Notes: a model not told the origin generated them from the sequence alone. A stretch of 32,766 nucleotides of DNA from JANXXV01 sp038230275 (GCA_038230275.1 JBBRNO010000064.1:1-32766), one strand, 5' to 3'. Shown: positions 24,970 to 32,766, counted from the stretch's first letter. Made by a program: numbers and translations.

Positions 24970-27063
24970 TCAAAGGTGTGTAGACAGAGCGGACAAATCG
25001 GAAGGCTTCTCAATCGCCACTCGGATAGTATTTGCTTCCGCAGGGATGCGGGAGAATACTTCCCGGACTGTGTGGGAAAAGTGGGATTGCCGCACCGGCT
25101 TGGGAAGGATGGCGTCGGCCCGGGCGTCATCCAGCGAGGTCAGGCTCGGAGTGTTGCTGAAATGCGTCGACAAGAGGATTAACTTCGTCGATGGCAGTTT
25201 TGCTTCAGCCAGCCTCGCCGCATTCGTAAGGCGGCCATCCGCCACGATCAGATCGAAAGGTATTTTTGGTAGCAATTCGAGAGCCTGCACGACGCTGGCG
25301 GCCACCCGGATTTTCAAATGGAGTGCGCGGCAATGAATGACAATCATGCTTCGAATGGATTCCGATGAGGAAACGATAAGAACGGGGCGTCCCTCCAGTT
25401 TCGGATCGGCGTCGAGGAACGGCAGGTCATACTCGGGACGGCCGAAGCGCATTACCAGCCAGAAGCACGATCCAACCCCCGGCTTGCTGGAATAGTCAAG
25501 ATATCCTCCACCACCGGCGACGATCTGCCGGCAGATGGCTAATCCCAACCCGGCACCGGAATGGGACATGGCACCGGCGGCGTCCAGCCGTCCAAACGAA
25601 TGGAACAGTTTCGGACGGTCCTCCTCGGTTATTCCAATTCCTGTATCAGACACTTCGATCTGCAGCACAACTGCACCGGGTTCTTCTGAAACAACCTTTG
25701 AGCTGAGTACGATTTCGCCGCGATCAGTGAATTTCACGGCATTACTGATTAGGTTACTTAGGACATGGCGCAGTTTCACGGGATCGCCGTTGACAATCTG
25801 CGGAGTTTCGGCGGCGATCAGACACGCCAGCTCCACACCCTTGATTCCAGCGAAGGGAGCGAAATGTTCGGTTACATCTTCCAACAGACCATGAAGATCG
25901 AAATCCACCCGTTCGAATTGGACTTCGCCTTGGTCCATGCGGGCGTAGTCGAGCATGTTATTCAACATTTCAAGCAGCGACTGCGCCGAACTGCGCGCCG
26001 CCTCGGCGTATTCCCGCTGTTCGTTGTTCAAACTTGTCGTGAACAGTAAGTCGGTCATCCCCATGACGCCATTCATGGGCGTCCGAATTTCATGACTGAG
26101 GTTAGTAAGCAACGTCGCCTTAACCTGGAGTGCCCGTCTTGCGGTCGCTTTGGCCCTGTGTAATCTGTGCACGATGACTCCCAACAGCGATAACAACACT
26201 ACCAATCCGGCCACCTCATAAATGAAAAGGTGGGTATACGTCTTCACTTTTGCCAGTGCGCTCAGCGATTCGGTGTCGTGCGTATCAATCAATGAACTTT
26301 GGGCCCAAACCTGGGCGAGTGCTCCGTCAGCACCCATCCGGAGAATTTCTTCCGACAAAAGGTCCGCCGTGCGCGCATGTTTTTGGGTTGACCCAATGCC
26401 CAAGGCGACGATTGCGGGTCGCACCGGAATGTATTGTAGGCCGCTGTTGCCGCAATCGGCGGGATGATTCATCAGAATCGATTGCGCAAATCGTGAATCC
26501 AGAAAAGCTGCATCTGCTTCGCCGGTACAGACCGCATGCATTGCCGCTTCGGGCGTAGTGCGCCGCAAAGGTTGGATTCGCTTGAGGTAGCTGGCCGTCA
26601 GAGACTCCGTTAGCGGCCGCGCAAGATAGGCGACACGCTTGCCGGCGGTTTGCTCTACGTTCCCAATTCCAGACGACTTTAATGTTAGTAGAACGAATTC
26701 GCTAACCATCCACGGCGGCGAGACGTGCATCGTCCGATCCCTGGAAGACGTCCGGTTGAGCAAGGGCCAGACGTCTACCCGGCCGGAGGAGAGCGCGAGG
26801 TCCGGGCCTTCCTTCTCAATCGACCATCGCAACCGGATGCCGCGCCGGCGGGCGGCTTCGTTCAAGATGGCCACCGCGGTGCCGCCGGCGGAGCCGTCCG
26901 CCCGTTCCAGTAAATAGGGTGGGAATTGCTGGCTGCCGATCCTAAGCTCGAGGATGGGTCTGGGCATGAACCGGCCTGCACACCAGATCGCACCGAATGC
27001 AAGCACCGACAAAAGGGCCCATATTCGAAAGTCTCGTCCAATTCTGCTGAATGCCGTTCGCAC
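24970..27063 (-). CDS. hybrid sensor histidine kinase with periplasmic solute-binding domain and degenerate receiver
   Basis: A 697-residue membrane sensor, GTG start with GAGG four bases upstream. Order: membrane anchor (about 12-32); a periplasmic SBP_bac_3-type domain (about 38-265: LRIGSQQFPPYLLERADG, VDVWPLLNRTSSRDRTMHVS); a second membrane segment (about 275-298); HisKA with His324 in LLTNLSHEIRTPMNG; HATPase_c with NLISNAVKFTD, VSDTGIGI and GAGLGLAI; and a C-terminal receiver (about 560-680). The receiver reads VLIVSSSES, so the acidic pair is replaced by serines at 565-566. Asp609 in DLIVADGRL and the LPKPV lysine remain. Phosphotransfer to this domain is therefore doubtful. No response regulator with an output domain lies beside it. 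The binding-domain family recognises amino acids and other small solutes, which matches the permease operon downstream. Confidence 0.92.
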   Translation of the reverse strand: MRTAFSRIGRDFRIWALLSVLAFGAIWCAGRFMPRPILELRIGSQQFPPYLLERADGSAGGTAVAILNEAARRRGIRLRWSIEKEGPDLALSSGRVDVWPLLNRTSSRDRTMHVSPPWMVSEFVLLTLKSSGIGNVEQTAGKRVAYLARPLTESLTASYLKRIQPLRRTTPEAAMHAVCTGEADAAFLDSRFAQSILMNHPADCGNSGLQYIPVRPAIVALGIGSTQKHARTADLLSEEILRMGADGALAQVWAQSSLIDTHDTESLSALAKVKTYTHLFIYEVAGLVVLLSLLGVIVHRLHRAKATARRALQVKATLLTNLSHEIRTPMNGVMGMTDLLFTTSLNNEQREYAEAARSSAQSLLEMLNNMLDYARMDQGEVQFERVDFDLHGLLEDVTEHFAPFAGIKGVELACLIAAETPQIVNGDPVKLRHVLSNLISNAVKFTDRGEIVLSSKVVSEEPGAVVLQIEVSDTGIGITEEDRPKLFHSFGRLDAAGAMSHSGAGLGLAICRQIVAGGGGYLDYSSKPGVGSCFWLVMRFGRPEYDLPFLDADPKLEGRPVLIVSSSESIRSMIVIHCRALHLKIRVAASVVQALELLPKIPFDLIVADGRLTNAARLAEAKLPSTKLILLSTHFSNTPSLTSLDDARADAILPKPVRQSHFSHTVREVFSRIPAEANTIRVAIEKPSDLSALSTHL

Positions 27064-27132
27064 CGTGCCTCAATAAAGGTTATCGGCGCTATCGTGTCTA
27101 ACGTGATCTGGGATTTATCTGATGGACTAATT

Positions 27133-27579
27133 CTAGGTGTCGGCCAGGCGGAACACTTCCTCCGGTCTGGGCTTTCCCCGTTTCGCGAAGCGGATCAAGC
27201 CATCGCGGCCGATCAGATAAACAGTCCGCTTCACTATTAACCCGTTCGCCCGATAGAGCATTGCCACTTGTTTATCCGCATCGACCAGAAGAGGAAACGG
27301 GAGGCTTTGTTTGTTTCGGAAACTGGAATGGCTTTGCGGGGATCCGGGATTAATTCCGTATACCAGCACTCCTCGATCGTTCGCCAATTGATTTGTATCG
27401 CGGAATTCGCAGAGTTGCTGACGGCAAACGCGGGTCTCGTCAGCGGGATAGAAAACTAACACCACGTTCTTCCCGCGCAGGGCGGAAAGCGTTACTGCTG
27501 TTCCATCCTGATCGGGCAAGGTGAAATCGGGCGCTGCCGAGCCGACGGTAAGCGGTTCGGAGAAAAGCCAGGAAAGCAT
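27133..27579 (-). CDS. peroxiredoxin, BCP/AhpC-TSA family
   Basis: A 148-residue thiol peroxidase. The thioredoxin-fold start FTLPDQDGTAVTLSALRGKNVVLVFYPADET leads to the peroxidatic Cys52 within PADETRVC, the PxxxTxxC active-site pattern. Cys57 four residues later (CRQQLC) is the resolving Cys position of BCP-type enzymes. It reduces hydrogen peroxide and organic peroxides in the cytoplasm; there is no signal peptide. The ATG at 27579 faces the divergent AI-2E gene across 179 bases. The kinase gene follows 69 bases downstream on the same strand. Confident family call; electron donor not shown. Confidence 0.92.
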   Translation of the reverse strand: MLSWLFSEPLTVGSAAPDFTLPDQDGTAVTLSALRGKNVVLVFYPADETRVCRQQLCEFRDTNQLANDRGVLVYGINPGSPQSHSSFRNKQSLPFPLLVDADKQVAMLYRANGLIVKRTVYLIGRDGLIRFAKRGKPRPEEVFRLADT

Positions 27580-27716
27580 ATGACTAGAGTATGGCGCAGC
27601 TCAAAATTCGCAGCCTTTTGCGCCGGTTCCCTGCCGGCGACAGCGGCCGGATCAAATTCCTGACACAATGGAACGCCAGTCTCCTCTTACAGATTGGAAC
27701 TATTCCCCGATGGTAA

Positions 27717-27746
27717 GGCTCCCCAATGTTACGGCTCCCCAATGTT
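27717..27746. repeat. 14-base direct repeat before the AI-2E gene
   Basis: GGCTCCCCAATGTT occurs at 27717-27730 and again at 27733-27746, a 16-base period with two spacer bases. The second copy ends twelve bases before the AI-2E start codon. It may be a short tandem duplication or a pair of regulator-binding sites spaced about one and a half helical turns. Confidence 0.8.
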
Positions 27747-27758
27747 TAAGCGTGAGTC

Positions 27759-29585
27759 ATGATTAGGCCTAACCATTCGTCCGGCTCATCGAGTATTCGA
27801 ACCACGGGGATCGTCATTGCGGCGATCGTGATACTTTACGTCGCACGCGAGCTTTTGATCCCGCTGGCATTCGCCATCGTGCTGTCCCTGATCCTGACGC
27901 CCGCCGTTTCCTGGCTTCGTAAATCTCGGCTGGGGCTGGCGCCGTCGGTATTTTTAGTGATGGTGCTCTCGGTCGCCTCGGCGGGGGCGATCGGTTGGGT
28001 AATCTTCGACCAGCTGCTGGAGGTATTGAACCAGCTTCCCCGGTATCAACAAAATATTCACAACAAGATTCAGGCGATGCGCAGTCCGAGCACTGGGGCG
28101 CTGGGACGAGCCGCCGAGAGCGTAAAAAAATTGGAAAAGGAGCTCAACGCCCAAACGCCGCCTCCGCCCGCCCCTCCCAGCCGCAGCCAGCGGGGAGCGG
28201 CGCGCGGCGCGCAGGGGCAAACTGTCTCCCCCACCCCGGTTCAGGTGGTTCCGGAGCCACCAAGTGAATTTCAGTATTATCGGGAGCTGACCAAGCCGTT
28301 TCTGGCGCCGACTGCCGAGTTGGGTATCGTACTAATTTTCACTGTGTTCCTATTGATTGAGTCACGCGATCTGCGGAACCGGCTGCTGCGGCTGGTGGGA
28401 CTGGACCAGCTAAATGTGGCAACCCAGGCGCTGGACGACGCGACGCAACGCGTCAGCAAGTATCTGGTGATGCAACTGCTTGTGAATGCATGTTTCGGAG
28501 TTCTTTGCGGCGTGGGGCTCTATCTGATCGGCGTGCCGTACCCCGCTCTATGGGGGGCGCTGGCGGCCATTGTTCGAATTGTGCCGTATGTCGGCGCCAT
28601 GGTTGCGGGGCTTTTGCCTTTGATCCTGGCACTGGCTGTTTTCGACAGTTGGATGCCTCCGGTGCTGGTATTTCTACTGTTCGGAACGCTCGAGCTGATT
28701 ACCGGAAATTTTGTGGAACCATGGCTATACGGTATTCATACTGGAATATCGGCGCTGGCATTGCTGCTCACTACCGTATTTTGGGCGGCGCTCTGGGGAC
28801 CGGCCGGACTAATTCTATCTACACCGCTTACCGTTTGCGTCATCGTGCTGGGGCGCTACGTTCCCCAACTCTCCTTTCTGCACATTCTGCTTGGCGATGA
28901 GCCCGTTTTGGCCGCCGAGGCACAAGTCTATCAGCGGTTGTTGGCGATGGACGATCAGGAAGCGCGCGCCGTAGTGGATCACTACCTTTCCGACCATACG
29001 CTGTCGCAACTCTATGACTCGGTCTTCGTACCAGCACTTACCCTGGCCGAACACGACCGGCACAAAGGGGCGCTGGATGCTTCCCGCGAACAGTTCTTAT
29101 TTTTGAGCCTGAAGGAAATGCTGGCCGAATTCTCTACCGAGTATGTGAACCCCGAGGAAGAGCCACCCCGGAAACAAAGCGGCAGGATCCTTTGCGTCCC
29201 GGCCAATGACGAAGCTGACGAAATCACCGCCGCAATGTTGGGGCAACTTCTGGAGCGATCGGGAGTTGCGGCGATCGCCTTTGCCTTGGACACGTCCTTG
29301 CTAAACACGGTAGCGCTTGTAACACCCGATGAGAACGACTTATTCTGCATCTCCTCCCTGCCCCCATTTGCTTTTGCCCGCGCCAAAGCTTTGAGCCGTG
29401 AGCTTCGCGTGCGATTCCCGCGAACCAAAATTCTGATCGGTGTATGGGGATTTGCCGGGGACCAAGAGAAGGCTCTGATGCGGTTTCCAATGCCGCGCCC
29501 GGAGAAGTTGGCGACCAGCTTGTGGGACGCAGTGGAGTGGATTGCCGACGGACAAACATCCGACAAGCCCACGGTTGTTGCCTGA
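27759..29585 (+). CDS. AI-2E family membrane protein with C-terminal extension
   Basis: A 608-residue inner-membrane protein of the PerM/AI-2E transporter-like superfamily. An in-frame TGA at 27753-27755 supports ATG 27759. The membrane core fills residues 1-380: several hydrophobic segments, then a Pro-rich insert (about 130-170) in the cytoplasmic or periplasmic loop, and the family end pattern FVEPWLYGIHTGISALALL, LSTPLTVCVIVLGRYVPQL. Usual members are about 350 residues. The extra part is a helical segment (about 385-460, VYQRLLAMDDQEAR, LYDSVFVPALTLAEHD) plus an alpha/beta segment (about 475-600, RILCVPANDEADEITAAMLGQLLERSG). Cap plus Rossmann order resembles B12-binding modules, but the DxHxxG motif is absent. 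Some family members export autoinducer-2 or act as antiporters; the role here is unknown. Confidence 0.85.
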   Translation: MIRPNHSSGSSSIRTTGIVIAAIVILYVARELLIPLAFAIVLSLILTPAVSWLRKSRLGLAPSVFLVMVLSVASAGAIGWVIFDQLLEVLNQLPRYQQNIHNKIQAMRSPSTGALGRAAESVKKLEKELNAQTPPPPAPPSRSQRGAARGAQGQTVSPTPVQVVPEPPSEFQYYRELTKPFLAPTAELGIVLIFTVFLLIESRDLRNRLLRLVGLDQLNVATQALDDATQRVSKYLVMQLLVNACFGVLCGVGLYLIGVPYPALWGALAAIVRIVPYVGAMVAGLLPLILALAVFDSWMPPVLVFLLFGTLELITGNFVEPWLYGIHTGISALALLLTTVFWAALWGPAGLILSTPLTVCVIVLGRYVPQLSFLHILLGDEPVLAAEAQVYQRLLAMDDQEARAVVDHYLSDHTLSQLYDSVFVPALTLAEHDRHKGALDASREQFLFLSLKEMLAEFSTEYVNPEEEPPRKQSGRILCVPANDEADEITAAMLGQLLERSGVAAIAFALDTSLLNTVALVTPDENDLFCISSLPPFAFARAKALSRELRVRFPRTKILIGVWGFAGDQEKALMRFPMPRPEKLATSLWDAVEWIADGQTSDKPTVVA

Positions 29586-29664
29586 CACTATTTTCGCCCG
29601 GCGGCGTCCAGTCAGGTGGGGTGGCGTTGAGCCTTATAAACTCCCTCCCAACGTGAGAATCGTT

Positions 29665-30339
29665 ATGAAAACAATCACAATTACCGTCGCCTGCCTGAGC
29701 GCGGGAATGCTATATGCCGGCGATACCGATGCCGAGCGGTTGAATGAGTCCAGCGCCGTGCTCACCGAAGTTATGAGCGCACCGGACAAAGGAATCCCGC
29801 AAGATTTGCTGGAGAAGTCGGAGTGCATCGTTATTGTCCCCGGCTTGAAAAAAGCGGCGTTCGTAATTGGAGCCAAGTACGGCAAGGGTTTCATCTCCTG
29901 CCGCCGTCCCAGCGGCGGCGGGTGGTCGGCACCGGCTGCGGTGCGGGTAGAGGGTGGTAGTGTTGGCTTCCAGATTGGCGGATCGGAAACGGATGCCATC
30001 ATGCTTGTGTTGAACAAGCGCGGTTCAGAGAAATTGCTCTCCAGCAAGTTCACGTTGGGCGGCGATGCGTCGGTGGCTGCGGGTCCTGTAGGCCGTACGT
30101 CTTCGGCCGGGACCGATGCGAAGATGCAAGCGCAGATCCTTACCTATTCGCGCTCGCGGGGTGTATTCGCGGGAATTTCGCTAGGGGGCGCAACGTTGCG
30201 GCCGGATGAGGAGACCAACGTTGAGCTGTATGGTTCCAAGTTGAGCAATGAGACAATCGTGATGGGCAGCACCGGCGTGCCGTCGGCTGCGACCGGCCTG
30301 ATTGGAACATTGACCAAGTACTCAGCTCACAAGGAATAA
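29665..30339 (+). CDS. SYLF (YSC84) domain protein, exported
   Basis: A 224-residue protein with a signal peptide (MKTITITVACLSAGMLYAGD). The start is ATG 29665; a longer frame overlaps the AI-2E gene and would add an Arg/Pro-rich stretch before the signal, so it is rejected. The SYLF domain covers almost all the mature protein: LTEVMSAPDKGIPQDLLEKSECIVIVPGLKKAAFVIGA, KYGKGFISCRR, GGWSAPAAVRVEGGSVGFQIGG, LVLNKRGSEKLLSSKFTLGGDAS and SRSRGVFAGISLGGATL. SYLF proteins bind phosphoinositides in eukaryotes; in bacteria they are exported and of uncertain role. The 102-residue gene follows by five bases, and the AI-2E gene ends 79 bases before, so these look like one operon. Confidence 0.92.
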   Translation: MKTITITVACLSAGMLYAGDTDAERLNESSAVLTEVMSAPDKGIPQDLLEKSECIVIVPGLKKAAFVIGAKYGKGFISCRRPSGGGWSAPAAVRVEGGSVGFQIGGSETDAIMLVLNKRGSEKLLSSKFTLGGDASVAAGPVGRTSSAGTDAKMQAQILTYSRSRGVFAGISLGGATLRPDEETNVELYGSKLSNETIVMGSTGVPSAATGLIGTLTKYSAHKE

Positions 30340-30344
30340 TCGCG

Positions 30345-30653
30345 ATGACGGGAACGCCGAACCAGATCGAGTGGGCGGAACAGATCAAGGAATCCGTGGC
30401 CGCCGAATTCGACCGTGTGGCGAGCGCGCTGAACGGAGTTGCGCTCCGCCAGACGGGTGCGGCTTTGCTGGACACCCAGACTGCAATTGAAATTCTAGAA
30501 GAGAGCCGCAGGGCAGTGCTGGCCCGGGACGAAGCCGGTTTTTTTATTCGAGACTGGCAAGATCTTAGTGGACAGGTGCGGGAGCTTATCGCTCGCGACC
30601 CCAGGCACAAGGCGATGCAAGCCGCCCGCAAGCAGCGGGAGATGCAACTCTGA
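30345..30653 (+). CDS. small protein of unknown function
   Basis: A 102-residue, helical, highly charged cytoplasmic-looking protein with no signal peptide or membrane segment. AAGGA at 30331-30335 lies nine bases before the ATG. It opens TPNQIEWAEQIKESV, a phrase that resembles the (K/N)QIxWAExI motif of several small phage and bacterial proteins without known role. Otherwise I recognise no family. The C-terminus RHKAMQAARKQREMQL is basic. It lies between SYLF and glucan synthase genes; its stop overlaps the apparent start of the synthase (CTGA), so cotranslation is likely and a helper role for either neighbour is possible but not shown. Confidence 0.75.
   Translation: MTGTPNQIEWAEQIKESVAAEFDRVASALNGVALRQTGAALLDTQTAIEILEESRRAVLARDEAGFFIRDWQDLSGQVRELIARDPRHKAMQAARKQREMQL
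30637..30641 (+). promoter_or_regulatory. ribosome binding site for a CTG start
   Basis: GGGAG lies eight bases before CTG 30650, a good distance for a Shine-Dalgarno sequence. No ATG, GTG or TTG in the synthase frame is found until TTG 30746 and ATG 30776. Confidence 0.5.
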
Positions 30654-32766
30654 GTGCCAAGACTCGTTTTGAAAAATTACTTCCAAATCCATCCGGCCGC
30701 AACGGCAGTGGAGCGGCGCGCGCACTAATCGCGGACGAGCCGCTGTTGCGGTCTGAGCTGTTCAGCTGCGGGCAAATGGAGCTGCACGGCAAGACACTAG
30801 CGATATCCCACAAGATCACTGAAAAGCGGAGACCGGACCGGCTGCTGAAACGGTTGGCCGAGAACGAACAGGTCCTGGCCAGCACCACTAGTTTGCTGGC
30901 GGCGGCAGTCAGAGCGGATTATCGAGTGACGCCCGCCAGCGAATGGCTGCTGGACAATCTCTACCTGATTGAAGAGCAGATTCGCATGGCCAGGCGTCAC
31001 CTGCCCAAGAATTACAGCCGGGAACTGCCGTCACTGCTGAACGGTCCGTCGATTGGCTATCCGCGCGTGTACGATATCGCCCTGGAAAATGTGGCTCACG
31101 GCGACGGCAGAGTGGATCCGGAGAGTCTCAGCCGTTTCATTCCTGCCTATCAGACCGTCAGTTCGTTGAAGTTGGGTGAACTGTGGGCAATCCCTATAAT
31201 GCTGCGGCTGGCGTTGATAGAAAATCTGCGGCGCATTGCGACGCGTCTTACAGCCAACCGCATCGACCGGAACCTGGCCCACTATTGGGCCGATCAGATG
31301 ACGGTCGTGACGGAGAAGGATCCGAAAAGCCTGATTCTGGTCAGCGCTGATATGGCGCGTTCGAGTCCACCGATGTCGACTGCATTCGTAGCGGAGCTGG
31401 CTCGCCGCCTGCAGGGGCAAGGGCCGGCTCTGGCGATGCCGCTGGCCTGGGTGGAGCAACGGCTGGCGGAGACCGGGCAGACCATCGAGCAGCTAATCCA
31501 GCTGGAGAATCAAAAGCAGGCGGGCGATCAGGTTTCTATCAGCAACACGATTCAAAGCCTGCGTTATCTGGCAGCCACCGACTGGCGGGAATTCGTCGAA
31601 GAAACGAGTCTGGTGGAGAAGACGCTGCGGGAGGATCCCGCGGGAGTCTACGGCAAAATGGACTTCGCCACACGCGATCGATACCGTCACGTGGTGGAAA
31701 GGCTGGCGAAAACCAGTCCGCTAACGGAAGGCCAGATATCGCTTAAGGCTATTGAGCTCGCCCAGGAAGCGAGTGCGGGCAAAGGCAGTGCAAACCGCGA
31801 GGGACACGTCGGCTACTTCTTGATCGATAAGGGGCTGGCACGGCTGGAACAATCCGCCAAAGCGCGGCTGCCCGCCACGGTGGCAATCCGGCGGTTGGCG
31901 GAACGATTTCCATTGAGCCTATATGTCGGTGGAATATTGTTTCTCACGGCGGTATTCACCGTTGGATTGTTGCGGCGCGTTGATCTACCTGGGTGGTTAA
32001 CGGTGCTTGCGGCCTTCGCTGCCAGCCTCTCGGCAAGCCACCTGGCTGTGGCGCTGGTCAACTGGCTGGTCACCCTGTTCAGCAGGCCCAACGCATTGCC
32101 TGCGATGGATTACTCCAAGGAGATTCCCGCCGAATTCCGAACCTTGGTTGTAGTTCCGACCATGCTCACCAGCATTGAGAACGTTGAAAGTCTGGTGGAA
32201 GGGTTGGAAGTCCGCTTTCTGGCGAATCGGGACAAATCCCTGCACTTTGCGCTTTTGACCGACCTTCGCGACGCGGATGGCGAAACCCTTCCTGAAGACG
32301 AAGCGTTACTACTCCTGGCCAAGAGAAGGATTGAAGAGTTGAATGCGAGATACGGGGACCATTCCTCGGACGCATTCTTTCTGTTTCACCGTCCCCGCCG
32401 CTGGAATCCCGCGGAAAAGCTCTGGATGGGTTACGAGCGGAAGCGTGGAAAACTGGGGGACTTGAACGCGCTGCTGCGTGGCGACAGAGGGCAACGGTTC
32501 TCACTGGTGGTTGGCGGCACCGAAGTTTTGTGCAACGTGAAATATGTCATCACGCTGGACACGGATACACATTTGCCGCGGGATTCCGCCCGCCGCATGA
32601 TTGGGGCCATCGCGCATCCTTTGAACCAGCCCCGCTACGACGAACAACAACAGCGCGTAACCGAGGGCTACGGTATTCTGCAGCCTCGTGTGTCTGTAAG
32701 CCTGCCGGGTACCAACCGGTCCCGCTATGCGCGCATGTTCGGCAGCTCCCCGGGAATGGACCCGTA
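30650..32766 (+). CDS. cyclic beta-1,2-glucan synthase, N-terminal part (partial)
   Basis: The frame is open from 30569 to the window end; about 705 residues are present of a family usually near 2,800 residues. Parts seen: an N-terminal cytoplasmic helical region of the NdvB family (LLDNLYLIEEQIRMARRHLP, SRELPSLLNGPSIGYPRVYD, LGELWAIPIMLRLALIENLRR), two membrane segments (about 420-441 and 450-475), and the start of the GT84 glycosyltransferase domain (about 490 on, FRTLVVVPTML), with its DxD-type motif in TLDTDTHLPRD near residue 636. The enzyme polymerises UDP-glucose into periplasmic cyclic glucans, which protect against osmotic stress. Homology extends upstream of ATG 30776 (DEPLLRSELFS), so that ATG is too late. 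CTG 30650 overlaps the preceding stop and is the best start. GH94 is expected beyond the window. Confidence 0.9.
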   Translation, partial: MSAKTRFEKLLPNPSGRNGSGAARALIADEPLLRSELFSCGQMELHGKTLAISHKITEKRRPDRLLKRLAENEQVLASTTSLLAAAVRADYRVTPASEWLLDNLYLIEEQIRMARRHLPKNYSRELPSLLNGPSIGYPRVYDIALENVAHGDGRVDPESLSRFIPAYQTVSSLKLGELWAIPIMLRLALIENLRRIATRLTANRIDRNLAHYWADQMTVVTEKDPKSLILVSADMARSSPPMSTAFVAELARRLQGQGPALAMPLAWVEQRLAETGQTIEQLIQLENQKQAGDQVSISNTIQSLRYLAATDWREFVEETSLVEKTLREDPAGVYGKMDFATRDRYRHVVERLAKTSPLTEGQISLKAIELAQEASAGKGSANREGHVGYFLIDKGLARLEQSAKARLPATVAIRRLAERFPLSLYVGGILFLTAVFTVGLLRRVDLPGWLTVLAAFAASLSASHLAVALVNWLVTLFSRPNALPAMDYSKEIPAEFRTLVVVPTMLTSIENVESLVEGLEVRFLANRDKSLHFALLTDLRDADGETLPEDEALLLLAKRRIEELNARYGDHSSDAFFLFHRPRRWNPAEKLWMGYERKRGKLGDLNALLRGDRGQRFSLVVGGTEVLCNVKYVITLDTDTHLPRDSARRMIGAIAHPLNQPRYDEQQQRVTEGYGILQPRVSVSLPGTNRSRYARMFGSSPGMDP

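Noticed and set aside
29542..29664. Longer start for the SYLF gene
   Set aside because: It overlaps the AI-2E gene end and puts an Arg/Pro-rich segment ahead of a clear signal peptide.
30654..30728. GTG 30654 as start of the glucan synthase
   Set aside because: It is in a different frame and reaches TAA after 24 codons.
1..32766. Insertion sequence, prophage, CRISPR array or integration site
   Set aside because: No transposase, integrase, phage structural gene, cas gene or regularly spaced repeat was found on either strand.

Overview
The window looks like chromosome of a GC-rich soil-type acidobacterium, most likely of the Candidatus Solibacter / Bryobacteraceae kind. This is inferred from the gene families: a DUF1592-type large cytochrome paired with a DUF1552 protein, an acidobacterial X6-type ECF sigma factor, many secreted peptidases and hydrolases, a SYLF-domain protein, and a cyclic beta-1,2-glucan synthase. 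I see no insertion sequence, prophage, CRISPR array, tRNA or rRNA. Nearly all of the DNA is coding.

Layout. Positions 81-3732 (+) carry dprA and topA, a DNA-handling pair. Positions 3740-5126 carry a small secreted protein (-) divergent from a secreted alpha/beta hydrolase with an Asp nucleophile (+). A non-coding stretch of about 430 bases follows. Then come a small exported protein, a PSMA-like M28 peptidase, and the DUF1592/DUF1552 pair (5558-12575, +). From 12628 to 27579 every gene is on the minus strand. In transcription order these are: a peroxiredoxin; a periplasmic-solute-binding hybrid histidine kinase; a block of secreted S9 peptidase, ThiE and two APC amino-acid permeases joined by 4-base ATGA overlaps, with an ECF sigma factor close behind; the remnant of a sigma-associated protein kinase; a Tat-exported amidohydrolase-like protein; and a YhaO/YhaN nuclease-ATPase pair. 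From 27759 to the end (+) lie an AI-2E-family membrane protein with an unusual C-terminal extension, a SYLF protein, a 102-residue protein, and the N-terminal quarter or so of a cyclic beta-glucan synthase that runs off the window.

Working together. The S9 peptidase - ThiE - permease - permease - sigma block, lying just downstream of a sensor kinase with an amino-acid-binding-type periplasmic domain, reads as a peptide-scavenging module: cleave peptides outside, import the amino acids, sense and regulate. The secreted M28 peptidase fits the same lifestyle. The final plus-strand cluster looks like an envelope or osmotic-adaptation unit.

The most unusual points are: the glucan synthase appears to start at a CTG codon in a CTGA overlap behind a good ribosome binding site; the sensor kinase receiver has lost its acidic pair but kept its phospho-acceptor Asp; a decayed kinase start is still readable behind the ECF sigma gene; and the AI-2E protein carries what may be a degenerate cobalamin-binding-like module.
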